NCBI GenBank assembly: GCA_029961685.1
Contig: JARWKL010000008.1
Coordinates: 33,047,619 to 33,111,618 of the forward strand
DNA length: 64,000 bases
Direction of reading: 5' to 3'
Source: Aristolochia californica
Taxonomy: Eukaryota > Streptophyta > Magnoliopsida > Piperales > Aristolochiaceae
In this document: positions 27,750 to 40,400 of the stretch, one piece after another
Layout of the letters: the number at the start of each line of letters is the position of its first letter
How positions within the stretch are numbered: position 1 is the stretch's first letter
The notes under the pieces: model-generated
What the model was told of the DNA's origin: nothing
Database searches by the model: none
What the model saw: only the letters and a program-made list of their open reading frames with translations
Program-made: the position numbers and the translations under genes

Positions 27750-27879
27750 GTTGACTCCCAAACCATAAGTATTTTATAACTAAAATTTTAGCCGCTACAC
27801 ATCATTAATCGATCAAAACATTCACGATGATCTACGATTGTCAGGTCCGCTTTTTGTAAAATAGGCAAAAACTGGGTTG

Positions 27880-27892
27880 TTGGGTATTCAAC
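27880..27892. other. ~25-bp deletion at the 28-kb transition
   Basis: GTTGTTGGG runs straight into TATTCAACTTTTTC, so CTCTGGTCCACACGTTAAC and the EcoRI site are missing. This is the last copy with the TTGGG state before the TTAGG domain begins. Confidence 0.75.
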
Positions 27893-28372
27893 TTTTTCTA
27901 CACCTTAAAATTTTTGGATCATTAGGTCATTAGCATCTTCAACATGTCTCTGGCATGCATATCCACCACATTTAAAACATGTTAGGATGAATTAGAAATC
28001 TCTTTCTTAGAAAATTCCACCAAGCTATTAGGGGTTGTGCTAGTAGAATTTCCCAAAGATGGGTAACAAAACTTTGGTGTTCGTTTTTGGTGCGTGAAAA
28101 AATTTTCTCCACTTACATTTATTAATGTTTTCAAATATTTTTGCATACATTAACTCTAAAATTTTCATTTTTTTGTATGATCTATTTGCCTAATCTTTTT
28201 TGTTTACGATAAAAATCGGAGAGTGAAAACTCAAGTTTGGATTAGAAAAAAAATTCAACATCCAAAATGGAAATGCACAAATGCTGACAGAGATAATTCC
28301 AAAAAGTATTTGTGATTTTTTAAGGATTGTAAACTCTTTTAGTTTATTGATATATTTTGGGTTTCGCAATCA

Positions 28373-28401
28373 TCAGAAGAGGGGGGTTCAGAAGAGGGGG
28401 G
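28373..28401. repeat. 15-bp tandem duplication of the G-run
   Basis: TCAGAAGAGGGGGG occurs at 28373-28386 and again at 28388-28401, separated by one T. Only this monomer shows it. It is consistent with replication slippage in the purine tract. Confidence 0.85.
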
Positions 28402-28420
28402 AGGCATTTTTATCTAAGTG

Positions 28421-28680
28421 TTGACTCCCAAACCATAAGTCATTTCTAACTAAAACTATAGCCATTACACATCATTAATCGTTCAAAATAGCCACGATGA
28501 TCTATGATTGTTAGGTCTGCTTTTATGTAAAATAGGCCAAAAGTGGGTTGTTAGGCTCTGGTTCACACGTTAGCTTGAGAATTCAACTTTTTGTACTCCT
28601 TGAAAGTTTTGGATCATTAGGTCATTAGCATCTTCAACATGTTTCTAGGATGTATATCCACCACATTTAAAACATGTTAG
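28421..28680. repeat. Near-identical monomer segment, copy 1
   Basis: It shares with 29101-29360 the states ATCGTTCAAAA, AGCCACGATGATC, GGTCTGCTTTT, AGGCCAAAAGTGGG, GGTTCACACGTTAGC, TTTTGTACTCC, GAAAGTTTTGG and GATGTATATCC. Each of these is uncommon elsewhere, so the pair is recent or recently homogenised. Confidence 0.85.
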
Positions 28681-29100
28681 GATCAATTATAAATCTCTTT
28701 CTTATAAAATTCCACCAAGCTAATAGGGTTTGTACTAGTGGAATTTCCCAAACATGGGTAGCAAAACTTTCCTGTTCATTTTTTGTGAGTGAAAAAAATT
28801 TCTTCAGTAACATTTATTATTGTTTTCAAATTTTTTTGCATACATAAACTCTAAAATTTTTATTTTGTGGTGTGATCAATATGCCTTATCTTTTTAGTTT
28901 ACCACAGAAATGGGAGAGTGAAAACTCAAGTTTGGATTAGAAAGAAAATTGAACATCCCAAAATGGAAATGCACAAATGCAGAGAGAAATAATTCCGGAA
29001 AGTATCTGCGATTTTTTGAGGTTTGTAAACTCTTTTAGCTTTTTTATTTATTTTGGGTTTCACAATCATAGGAAGAGAGGGGAGGCATTTCTATCTTAGT

Positions 29101-29360
29101 GTTGACTCCCAAACCATAAGTCATTCTAACTAAAATTATAGCCGTTACACATCATTAATCGTTCAAAACAGCCACGATGATCTATGATTGTTAGGTCTGC
29201 TTTTTTGTAAAATAGGCCAAAAGTGGGTTGTTAGGCTCTGGTTCACACGTTAGCTTGAGAATTCAACTTTTTGTACTCCTTGAAAGTTTTGGATCATTAG
29301 GTCATTAGCATCTTCAACATGTTTCTGGGATGTATATCCACCACATTTAAAACATGTTAG
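29101..29360. repeat. Near-identical monomer segment, copy 2
   Basis: This is the partner of 28421-28680 at an offset of 681 bp. Differences are few, such as AAAACAGCC for AAAATAGCC and TTTTTTGT for TTTTATGT. Confidence 0.85.
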
Positions 29361-31344
29361 GATCAATTAGAAATCTCTTTCATATAAAATTCCACCAAGC
29401 TATTAGGGGTTGTACAAATTGAATTTCCCAAACATGGGTAACAAAAGTTTGGTGTTCATTTTTGGTGCGTGAAAAAATTTTCTCCACTTACATTTGTGTT
29501 TGTTTTCAATTTTTTTTGCATACATAAACTCTAAAATTTTCATTTTGTTGTGTGATCTATCTGCATTATCTTTTTACTTTTCCACAAAAATGGGGGAGTG
29601 AAAACTCAAGTTTGGATTAGAAAAAAAATTAAATATCCCAAAATGGAAATGCACAAATGCTGAGAGAATTAATTCAGAAAAGTAGTTGTGATTTTTTTAG
29701 GTTTGTAAACTCATTTAGTTTTTTTATTTTTTTTGGGTTTCCCAATCATCGGAAGAAGGGGGAGGCATTTTTATTTATGTGTTGACTCCGAAACCATAAG
29801 TCATTTCTAACTAAAATTATAGCCGTTAGACATCATTAGTCGATCAAAACATTCATGATGATCTATGATTGTTAGGTCTGCTTTTTGTGAAATAGGCAAA
29901 AAGTGGGTTGTAAGGCTCTGTTCTACACGTCAACTTGAGAATTCAACTTTTTCAACTCCGTGAAATTTTTGGATCATTAGGTCATTAGCATCTTCAACAT
30001 GTTTTTGGCAAGCATATCCACCACATTTAAAACATGTTAGGATCAATTAGAATCTTTTTCTTATAAAACTCCACCAAGCTATTAGGGGTTGTACTAGTGG
30101 AATTTCTCAAACATGGGTAACAAAACTTTGGTGTTCATTGTTTGTGTGTGAAAATTTTTTTGTCACATACATTTATTATTGTTTACAAATTGTTTTGCGT
30201 ACATAAACTCTAAACTTTTCATTTTGTTGTGTGATCTATTTGCCTTATCTTTTTTTGTTTACGACAAAAATGGGAGAGTGAAAACTCTAAGTTTGGATTA
30301 GAAAAAAAATTGAGCATCCCAAAATTGAAATGCACAAATGCTGAGAGAGATAATTCAAAAAAGTATCTTTGAATTTTTAAGGATTGTAAACTCTTTTAGT
30401 TTTTTTATATATTTTTGGTTTCACAATCATCTTAAGAGAGGGGAGGCATTTTTATCTAAGTGTTGACTCCCAAACAATAAGTCATTTCTAACTAAAATTA
30501 TAGCCGTTACACATCATTAATCGAGCAAAACATTCACGATGATCTATGATTGTTAGGTACATTTTTTTTTAAATAGGCAAAAAGTGGGTTGTTAGGCTCT
30601 GGTCCACACTTTAACTTGAGAATTCAACTTTTTCTTCTCCTTGAAATTTTTGGATCATTAGGTCATTTGAATCTTCAACATGTTTCTGGCATGCATTTCC
30701 ACCACATTTAAAACATGTTAGGAGCAATTAGAAATCTCTTTCTTATAAAATTCCACCAAGCTATTAGGGGTTGTACTAGTCGAATTTCCCAAACATGGGT
30801 AACAAAACTTTGAGGTTCATTTTTTGTGCGTGAAAATTTTTTCTTCACTTACATTTGTTATTGTTTTCTAATTTTTTTTCTTACATAAACTCTAACATTT
30901 TCATTTTGTCGTGTGATCTATTTGCCTTATCTTTTTTGTTTTCAACAAAAATGGGAGAGTGAAAACTCAGGTTTGGATTAGAAAAAAAATTGAAAATCCA
31001 AAATGGAAATGCACAAATGCTGAGAGAGATAATTCCAAAAAGTATGTGTGATTTTTTAAGGATTGTAAACTCTTTTTGTTTATTTATTTATTTTGGGTTT
31101 CACAATCATCGGAAGAGGGTGGAGGCATTTTTATCTAAGTGTTGACTCCCAATCCATAAGTCATTTCTAACTAAAATTATCGCCGTTAGACATCATTAAT
31201 CGTTCAAAACATTCACGAGGATCTATGATTGTTAGGTCCTCTTATTGTAAAATAGGGAAAAAGTGGGTTGTTAGGCTCTGGTCCACACGTTAACTTGAGA
31301 ATTCAACTTTTTCTACTCCTTGAAATTTTTGGATCATTAGGTCA

Positions 31345-31486
31345 TTAGCCTGGCATGCATAATCACCACATTTAAAATATGTTAGGATGAATTAGAAATC
31401 TCTTTCTTATAATATTCCACCAAGCTATATGGGGCTGTACTAGTGGAATTGCCAAAACATGGCTAACAAAACTTTGGTGTTCAAAA
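31345..31486. other. Two short deletions in one monomer
   Basis: At 31349 GTCATTAGC joins CTGGCATGC, losing about 16 bp and the left arm of the CATG dyad. At 31481 GGTGTTC joins AAAATTTTC, losing about 16 bp. Together they explain the 648-bp interval ending at 31789. Confidence 0.78.
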
Positions 31487-32075
31487 TTTTCTTCACTTAC
31501 ATTTATTATTGTTTTCAATTTTTTTTGCATACATAAAATCTAAAATTTTCATTTTGTTGCGTAATCTATTTGCCTTATCTTTTTTGTTTACGACAAAAGT
31601 GGGAGAGGGAAAACTCAAGTTTGGATTAGAAAAAAAAATGAACATCCAAAATGGAAATGCACAAATACTGAGAGAGATAATTCCAAAAAGTTTCTGTGAC
31701 TTTTTAAGGATTGTAAATTCTTTTAGTTTTTTTATATATTTAGGGTTTCACAATCATAGGAAGAGGGGGGAAGCATTTTTAACTAAGTGTTGACTCCCAA
31801 ACCATAAGTCATTTCTAACTAAAATTGTAGCTGTTACACATCATTAATCGATCAAAACATTCACGTTGATCTATGATTGTTAGGTCCGCTTTTTGTAAAA
31901 TAGGCAAAAAAGTGGGTTGTTAGGCTCTGGTCCACACGTTAACTTGAGAATTCAACTTTTTCTTCTCCATAAAATTTTTGGATCATTAGGTCATTAGCAT
32001 CTTCAACATGTTTCTGGCATGCATATCCACCACATTTAAAAAATGTTTGGATCAATTAGAAATCTCTTTCATATA

Positions 32076-32092
32076 AAATTTCGTGAAATTTT
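32076..32092. other. ~28-bp deletion removing the SpeI region
   Basis: ATAAAATTTCGTGAAATTTT replaces the usual ATAAAATTCC ... CTAGTGGAATTTCC. The CCAAGCTATTAGGGGTTG block is absent. Confidence 0.75.
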
Positions 32093-32239
32093 CCAAACAT
32101 GGGCAACAAAACTTTGTTGTTAATTTTTGGTGCGTGAAAATGTTTTCTTCTCTTACATTTATTATTTTTTTAGAATTTTTTTGTATACATAAACTCTAAA
32201 ATTTTCATTTCGTTGTGTTATCTATTTGCCTTATCATAT

Positions 32240-32272
32240 TTTTTTACGAGAAAAATGTAAACAAAAATGGGA
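32240..32272. repeat. Small duplication in the ACGACAAAAATGGG block
   Basis: TTTACGAGAAAAATG is followed by TAAACAAAAATGGG, so a degenerate second copy of the GTTTACGACAAAAATGG motif has been added (about 14 bp). Confidence 0.65.
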
Positions 32273-34423
32273 GAGTGAAAACTCAAGTTTGGATTAGAAA
32301 AAAAAAATTGAACATTTAAAATGGAAATGCACAAATGCTGAGAGAGAAAATTCCAAAAAGTATCTTTGATTTTTTAAGAAATGTAAACTCTTTTAGTTTT
32401 TTTTTTATATTTTGGTTTCGCCATCGTAGGAAGAGGGGGGAGGCATTTTTATCAAAGTGTTGACTCCCAAATCATAAGTCATTTCTAACTAAAATTATAG
32501 CCTTTACATATCATTAAGCAATCAAAACATTCTTGATGATCTATGATTGTTAGGTCAGCTTTTTGTAACATAGGCAAAAAGTTGGTTGTTAGGCTTTGGT
32601 CCACATGTTAAATTGATAATTCAATACTCCTTGAAAATTTTGGATCTTTACGACATTAGCCTCTTCAACATGTTTCTGGCATGCATATCCAACACATTTA
32701 AAACATGTTAGGATCAATTAGAAATCTCTTTCTTATAAAATTCCACCAAGCTATTAGGGATTGTACTAGTGGAATTTCCCAAACAAGGGTAACAAAACTT
32801 TGGTGTTCATTTTTATGCGTGAAAATTTTTTCTACACCTACATTTATTAATGTTTTAAATTTTTTTTGCATACATAAACTCTAAAATTTTCATTTTGTTG
32901 TGTGATCTATTTGCCTTATCTTTTTTGTTTACGACAACAACGGAAGAGTCAAAACTCAAGTTTGAATTAGAAAAAAATTGGACATCCAAAATGGAAATGT
33001 ACAAATTCTGAGAGAGATAATTTCAAAAGGTATTTGTGGTTTTTTAAGGATTGTAAACACTTTTAGTTTTTTTGTATATTTTGGGTTTCACAGTCATCGG
33101 AAGTAGGGGGAGGCATTTTTATCTAAGTGTTGACTCCCAAACCATAAGTCATTTCAAACTAAAATTATAGCCGTTAAACATCATTAATCGATCAAAACAT
33201 TCACGATGATCTATGATTGTTAAGTCCGCTTTTTGTAAAATAGGCAAAAACTGCGTTGTTAGTCTCTTGTCCAAACATTAACTTGAGAATTCAACTTTTT
33301 CTAATCCTTGAAATGTTTGGATCAACAGGTTATTTGCATCTTCAACATGTTTCTGGCATGCATATCCACCACATTTAAAACATGTTAGGATCAATTACAA
33401 ATCTCTTTCTTACAAAATTCCACCAAGCTATTAGGGGTTGTACTCGTGGAATTTCCCAAACATGGGTAACAAAACTTTGGTGTCCATTTTTGGTACGTGA
33501 AAAAATTTTCCTCACAATCATTTATTATTTTTTTCAATTTTTTTGCATACATAAACTCTAAAATTTTCATTTTGTTGTGTGATCTATTTGCCATATCTTT
33601 TTTGTTTGCGACAAAAATACGAGAGTGAAAACTCAAGTTTGGAATAGAAAAATAAATTGAACATCCAAAATGGAAATGCACAAAGGCTGAGAGAGATAAT
33701 TCCAAAAAGTATCTGTGACTTTTTAAGGATTGTAAATTCTTTTAGTTTTTTATATATTTTTGGTTTAGCAATCATAGGAAGAGAGGGGAGGTATTTTGAT
33801 CTAAGTGTTGACTCCCAAACCATAAGTCATTTCTAACTAAAATTATAGCCGTTACACAACATTAATTGATCAAAACATTCACGATGATCTATGATTGTTA
33901 GGTCCGCTTTTTTTAAAATAGGCAAAAAGTGCGTTGTTAGGCTCTCGTCCACAAGTTAACTTGAGAATTGAACTTTTTCTACTCCTTGAAATTTTTGGAT
34001 CATTATGTCATTAGCATCTTCAAAATGTTTTTGGCATGCATATCCACCACATTTAAAGCATCTTAGGATCAATTAGAAATCTCTTTCTTATAAAATTCCA
34101 CCATGCAATTAGGGGTTGTATCAGTGGAATTTCCCAAACATGGGTAACAAAACTTTGAAGTTCATTTTTGGTGCGTGAAAAATTTTTCTACACTTACATT
34201 CATTATTGGTTTCATTTTTTTTTTGCATATATAAACTCTAAAATTTTCATTTTGTTGTGTGATCTATTCTCCTTATCTTTTTTGTTTACGAAAAAAATGG
34301 GTGTATGAAAACTCAAGTTTGGATTAGAAAAAAAAAATTAACATCCAAATTAGAAATGCACAAATGTTGAGAGAGATAAATCAAAAAATTATCTGTGATT
34401 TTTTGAGGATTGTAAACTCTTTT

Positions 34424-34436
34424 AGTTTTCTAAGTG
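34424..34436. other. ~50-bp deletion removing the G-run
   Basis: TTTTAGTTTT runs directly into CTAAGTGTTGAC, missing the TATATATTTTGGG to GCATTTTTAT block. It resembles, but is not identical to, the loss at 14925-14945, so the two look independent. The anchor interval is 629 bp. Confidence 0.8.
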
Positions 34437-37400
34437 TTGACTCCCAAACCATAAGTCATTTCTAATAAAAATTAAAGCCCTTACACATCATAAATCGATC
34501 AAAACATTCACGATGATCTATGATTGTTAGGTCTGCTTTTTGTAAAATAGGCAAAAAGTGGGTTGTTAGGCTCAGGCCCACACGTTAACTACAGAATTCA
34601 ATACTCCTTGAAATTTTTGGATTATTAGGATATTAGCATCTTCAACAGGTTTCTGGCATGCATATCCACCACATTTAAAACATATTAGGATCAATTAGAA
34701 ATCTCTTTCATATAAAATTCCACCAAGCTATTAGGTGTTGTACAAGTGGAATTTCCCTAAAATGGGTAACAAAACTTTGGTGTTAATTTTTGGTGCGTGA
34801 AAAAAATTTCTTCACTTACATTTATTATTCTTTTGAAATTTTTTTGCATACATAAACTCTAAAATTTTCATTTTGTTGTGTGATCTATTTGCCTTATCTT
34901 TTTTGTTTACGACAAAAATGGGAGAGTGAAAATTCAAGTTTGGATTAGAAAAAAAATTAAACACCCAAAATGGATATGCAAAAATGCTGAGAGAGATAAT
35001 TCCAAAAAGTATCTGTGACTTTTTAAGGATTGTAAACTCTTTTTGTTTTTTTATATATTTAGGGTTTCACAATCATAGGAAGAGGGGGGATGCATTTTTA
35101 TCTAAGTGTTGACTCCCAAACCATAAGTCATTTCTAACTAAAATTATAGTCGTGACACATCATTAATCGATCAATACATTCACGATGATCTATGATTGTT
35201 ATGTTCGCTTTTTGTAAAATGGGCAAAAAGCGGGTTGTTAAGCTCTGGTCCACACGTTAACTTGAGAATTTAACTTTTTCTACTCCTTAAATTTTTTGGA
35301 TCATTAGGTCATTAGCATCTTCAACATGTTTCTGGCATGCTTATCCACCACATTTAAAACATGTTAGGATCAATTATAAATCGCTTTCTTATAAAATTCC
35401 TCCAAGCTATTAGTGGTTGTACTAGTGAAATTTCCCAAACATGGGTAACAAAACATTGGTGTTCATTTTTGGTATGTGCAAAAAAAAAATTTCACCTACT
35501 TTTATTATTTTTTAAAAATTATTTAGCTTTCATAAACTCTAATATTTTCATTTTGTTGTGTTATCTATTTGCCTTATCTTTTTTGTTTACGACAAAAATG
35601 GGAGAGTGAAAACTCAAGTTTGGATTAGAAAAAAAATTGAACATCCAAATTGGATATGCATAAATGCTGAGAAATATAATTCCAAAAATTATCTTTTATT
35701 TTTTAAGGATTGTAATATCTTTTAGTTTTTTTATATATTTTGGGTTTTACAATCATCGGAAGAGGGGGGAGGCATTTTTATCTAAGTGTTGACTACCAAA
35801 CCATAGGTCATTTCTAACTAAAATTATAGCCGTTACACATCATTAATCGATCAAAACATTCATGATGATCTATGATTGTTAGGTCCACTTTTTGTAAAAT
35901 AGGCTAAAAGTAGGTTGTTAGGCTCTGGTCCACACGTTAACTTGAGAATTCAGTACTCCTTGAAATTTTTGAATCATTAGGACATTAGCATCTTCAACAT
36001 GTTTCTGGCATGCATATCCACCACATTTAAAACCTGTTAGGATCAATTAGAAATGTCTTTCTTATAAAATTCCACCAAGCTATTTGGGGTTTTACTAGTG
36101 GAATTTACCAAACATGGGTAAGAAAACTTTGGTCTTCATTTTTGGTGCGTGAAAAAAAAATATTCACTTACATTTATTATTGCTTTCAATTTTTTTTGCA
36201 TACATAAACTCTAAAATTTTCATTTTTTTTGTCATATATTTGCCTTATATTTTTTGTTTATGACAAAAATGGGAGAGTGAAAACTCAAGTTTGATTAGAA
36301 AAAAAATTGAACATCCAAAATGGAAATGCACAAATGCTGAGAAAAATAATTCCAAAAAGTATCTTTGACTTTTTAGGGATTTTAATCTCTTTTAGTTTTT
36401 TTATATATTTTGGGTTTCGCAATCATAGGAATAGGGGGGAGACATTTTTATCTAAGTGTTGACTCTCAAACCTTTAGTCATTTCTAACTAAAATTTAGCC
36501 GTTACACATCATTAATCGATCAAAACATTCACGATGATCTATGATTGTTAGGTCCGCTTTTTGTAAAATAGGCAAAAAGTGGGTTGTTAGGCTCTGGTGT
36601 ACACGTTAACTTGAGAATCCAACCTTTTGTACTCCTTAAAATTTTTGCATCATTAGATCATTAGCATCGTCAACATGTTTCTGGCATGCATATCTACCAC
36701 ATTTAAAACATGTTAGGATCAATTACAAATCTCTTTCTAATAAAATTCCACCAAGCTATAAGGGGTTGTACTCGTGGAATTTCCCAAACATGGGTAACAA
36801 AACTTTGGTGTTAATTTTTTGTGCGTGAAAAAATTTTCTTCACTTAAATTTATAATTTTTTTCAAATTTGTTTTGCATACATAAACTCTAAAATTCTCAT
36901 TTTTTGTGTGATATATTTGCCTTATATGTTTTGTTTATGACAAAATGAAAACTCAAGTTTGGATTAGAAAAAAAAAATTGAACATCCAAAATGGAAAAGC
37001 ACAAATGTTGAGAAAGATAATTCCAAAAAGTATCTGTTACTTTTTAGGGATTTTAATCTCTTTTAGTTTTTTTATATATTTTGGGTTTTGCAATTATAGG
37101 AAGAGGGGCGAGGCATTTTTATGTAAGTGTTGACTCCCAAACGTTAAGTCATTTCTATCTAAAATTATAGCCTTTACATATCAATAATCGATCAAAAAAT
37201 TCACGATGATCTATGATTGTTAGGTCCGCTTTTTGTAAAATAGGCAAAAAGTGGGTTGTTAGGTTCTAGTCCACACGTTAACTTGGGAATTAGAATTTTT
37301 CTTCTCCTTTAAATTTTTTGATCATTAGGTCATTATCATCTTCTACATGTTTCTGGCATGCATATTCACCACATTTAAAACACGTTAGGATCAATTAGAA

Positions 37401-40400
37401 ATCTCTTTCTTATAAAATTCCACCAAGCTGTTAGTGGTTGTACTAGTGGAATTTCCCAAACATGGGTAAAAAAAACTTTGGTGTTCATTTTTGGTGCATG
37501 AAAATTTTTTCTACACTTACATTTGTTAATGTGTTAAATTTTTTTTGCATTAATAAACTCTAAAATTTTTATTTTGTTGTGTGATCTATTTACCTTATAT
37601 TTTTTGTTTACGAAAAAAAACGGGAGAGTGTAAACTGAAGTTTGGATTATAAAAAAAATTTAGCATCCAAAATGGAAATGCTCAAATTCTGAGAGAGATA
37701 ATTCCAAAAAAGTATCTGTGATTTTTTTAGGATTGTAAACTCTTTTTGTTTATTTATATATTTTGGGTTTTGCAATCATCGGAAGAGGGGGGAGGCATTT
37801 ATATCTAAGTGTTGACTCCCAAACCATAAGTTATTACTAACAAAAATTATAGCCGTTACACATCATTAATCAATCAAAACATTCTTGATGATCAATGATT
37901 ATCAGGTCCATTTTTTGTAAAAAAGGAAAAAGTTGGTTGTTAGGCTCTCGTCCTCATGTTAACTTGAGGATTCAAATTTTTCTACTCCTTGAAATTTTTG
38001 GATCATTAGGTCATTAGCATCTTCAACATGTTTTTTGCTTGCATATCCACCACATTTAAAACATGTTAGAAACTATTAGAAATCTCTTTCTTATAAAATT
38101 CCACCAAGCTATTTGGGGTTGTACTAGTGGAATTTCCCTAAAATAGGTAACAAATCTTTGGTGTTCATTTTTAGTGCGTGAAAAATTTTTCTTCACTTAC
38201 TTTAATCAATGTTTTCTATTTTTTTTGCATACATAAACTCTAAAATTTTCATTTTGTTATGTGATCTATTTGCCTTACAATTTTTGTTGATGACAAAAAT
38301 GGGAGAGTGAAAACTCAAGTTTTGGATTAGAAAAAAAATTGAACATCCAAAATGGAAATGCAAAAATGCTGAGAGAGATAATTCCAAAAAGTATTTGTGA
38401 AATTTTAAGGATTGAAAAGTCTTTTAGTTTTTTTATATATTTTGGGTTTTGCAATCATAGGAAGAGGGGGGAGGCTTCTTTATCTAAGTGTTGACTCCCT
38501 AACCATAAGTCACTTCTAACAAAAATTTTAGCCGTTACACATCATTAATCGATCAAAACATTCATGATGATCTATGATTGTTAGGTCTGCCTTTGTAAAA
38601 TAGGCAAAAAGTGGGTTGTTAGGCTCTGGTCCACACGTTAACTTGAGAATTCAACTTTTCTACTACTTGAAATTTTTGGATAATTAGGTCATTAGCATCT
38701 TCAACATTTTTCTGGTATGCATATCCACCGCATTTAAAACATGTTAGGATCAATTAGAAATCTCTTTCTTATAAAATTCCACCAAGCTATTAGGGGTTTT
38801 ACAAGTGGAATTTCCCTTACATGGGCAACAAAACTTTGGTGTTCATTTTTGGTGCATGAAAAAATTTTCTTCACTTACATTTATTAATGTTTTCAAATTT
38901 TTTTGCATACATCAACTCTAAAATTTTCATTTTGTTGTGTGATCTATTTGCCTTATCTTTTTTGTTTACGACAAAAACAGTATAGTGAAAACTCAAGTTT
39001 GGCTTAGAAAAAAAATCCAACATCCAAAATGGAAATGTACAAATGCTGAGTGAGATAATTCCATAAAGTATTTGTGATTTTTTAAGGATTTTAAACTCAT
39101 TTAGTTTTTTTATATATTTTGGGTTTCACAATCAACGGAAGAGGGGGGAGGCATTTTTATCTAACAGTTGACTCCCAAACCATAAGTCATTACTAACTAA
39201 AATTATAGTTGTTACACATCATTAACCGATCAAAAAATTCACCATGATCTATAATTGTTAGGTCCGCTTTTTGTAAAATAAGATCAAGTGGGTTGTTAGG
39301 CTTTGGTCCACACGTTAACTTGAGAATTCAACTTTTTCTACTCCTTGAAATTTTTGGATCATTAGGTCATTTGCATCTTTAACTTGTTTCTAGCATGCAT
39401 ATCCACCACATTTAAAACATGTTAGGATCAATTAGAAATCTCTTTCTTATAAATTCCACCAAGCTATTAGGGGTTGTACTTGTGGAATTTCCCAAACATG
39501 GGCAACAAAACTTTGGTGTTCATTTTTGGTGCGTGAAAATTTTTTCTTCACTTACCTTTTTTATAGTTTTCAAATTTTTTTGCATACATAAAATAAAAAA
39601 TTTTCATGTTGTTGTGAGATATATTTGCCTTATCTTTTTTGTTTACGACAAAAGCGGGAGAGTGAAAACTCAAGTTTGGATTAGAAAAAAAATTGAGCAT
39701 CCAAAATGGAAATGCACAAATGCTGAGAGAGATAATTCCAAAATGTATCGGCAATTTTTAAGGATTGTAAACTCTTTTAGTTTTTTTATATATTTTGGGT
39801 TTCGCAATCAACGGAAGAGGGGGGAGGCATTTTTATCTAAGTGTTGACTCCCAAACCATAAGTCATTACTAACTAAAATTATAGCTGTTACACATCATTA
39901 ATCGATCAAAACATTCACAATGAACTATGATTGTCAGGTCTGTTTTTTGGTAAAATAGGAAAAAGTGTGTTGTTAGGCTCTGGTTCACACGTTAGCTTGA
40001 GAATTCAACTTTTTCTACTCCTTGAAATTTTTGGATCATTAGGTCATTAGCATGTTCAACATGTTTCTGGCATGCTTATCCACCACTTTTAAAACATGTT
40101 AGGATCAATTAGAAATCTCTTTCTTATAAAATTCCACCAAGCTCTTAGGGGTTGTACTAGTGGAATTTCCCAAACATGGGTAAAAAAACTTTGGTGTTCA
40201 TTTTTGGTGCGTGGAAATTTTTTCTACACTTACATTTGTTAATGTTTTCAAATTTTTTTGCATTCATAAACTCTAAAAGTTTCATTTTGTTGTGTGATCT
40301 ATTTACCTTATATTTTTTGTTTAAGACAAAAAAGGGAGAGTGAAAACTGAAGTTTCGATTATAAAAAAAATTGAACATCCAAAATGGAAATGCAAAATGC

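Larger units (their letters stand above)
27750..34435. repeat. Satellite monomers at start of the TTAGGCTC domain
   Basis: Anchors lie at 27750, 28420, 29101, 29781, 30462, 31141, 31789, 32459, 33129 and 33807. From the copy at 28420 onward the state GTTAGGCTCTGG replaces GTTGGGCTCTGG, which prevails from 2.4 to 27.2 kb. Several copies are shortened by internal deletions (648-bp interval ending at 31789; 670 bp at 32459 despite a local insertion). Confidence 0.9.

Noticed and set aside
28550..28810. TTAGG pentamers recurring several times per monomer (insect-type telomere motif)
   Set aside because: They are 39-66 bp apart in different contexts and not in tandem; common in A+T-rich sequence by chance.
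39419..39847. 142-codon open frame on the + strand, the longest in the window
   Set aside because: It is a run of satellite sequence in which the usual stops happen to be changed or shifted by small indels. Its pieces appear at the same phase in most monomers, broken by stops and frame changes, with no start context or frame-preserving variation.
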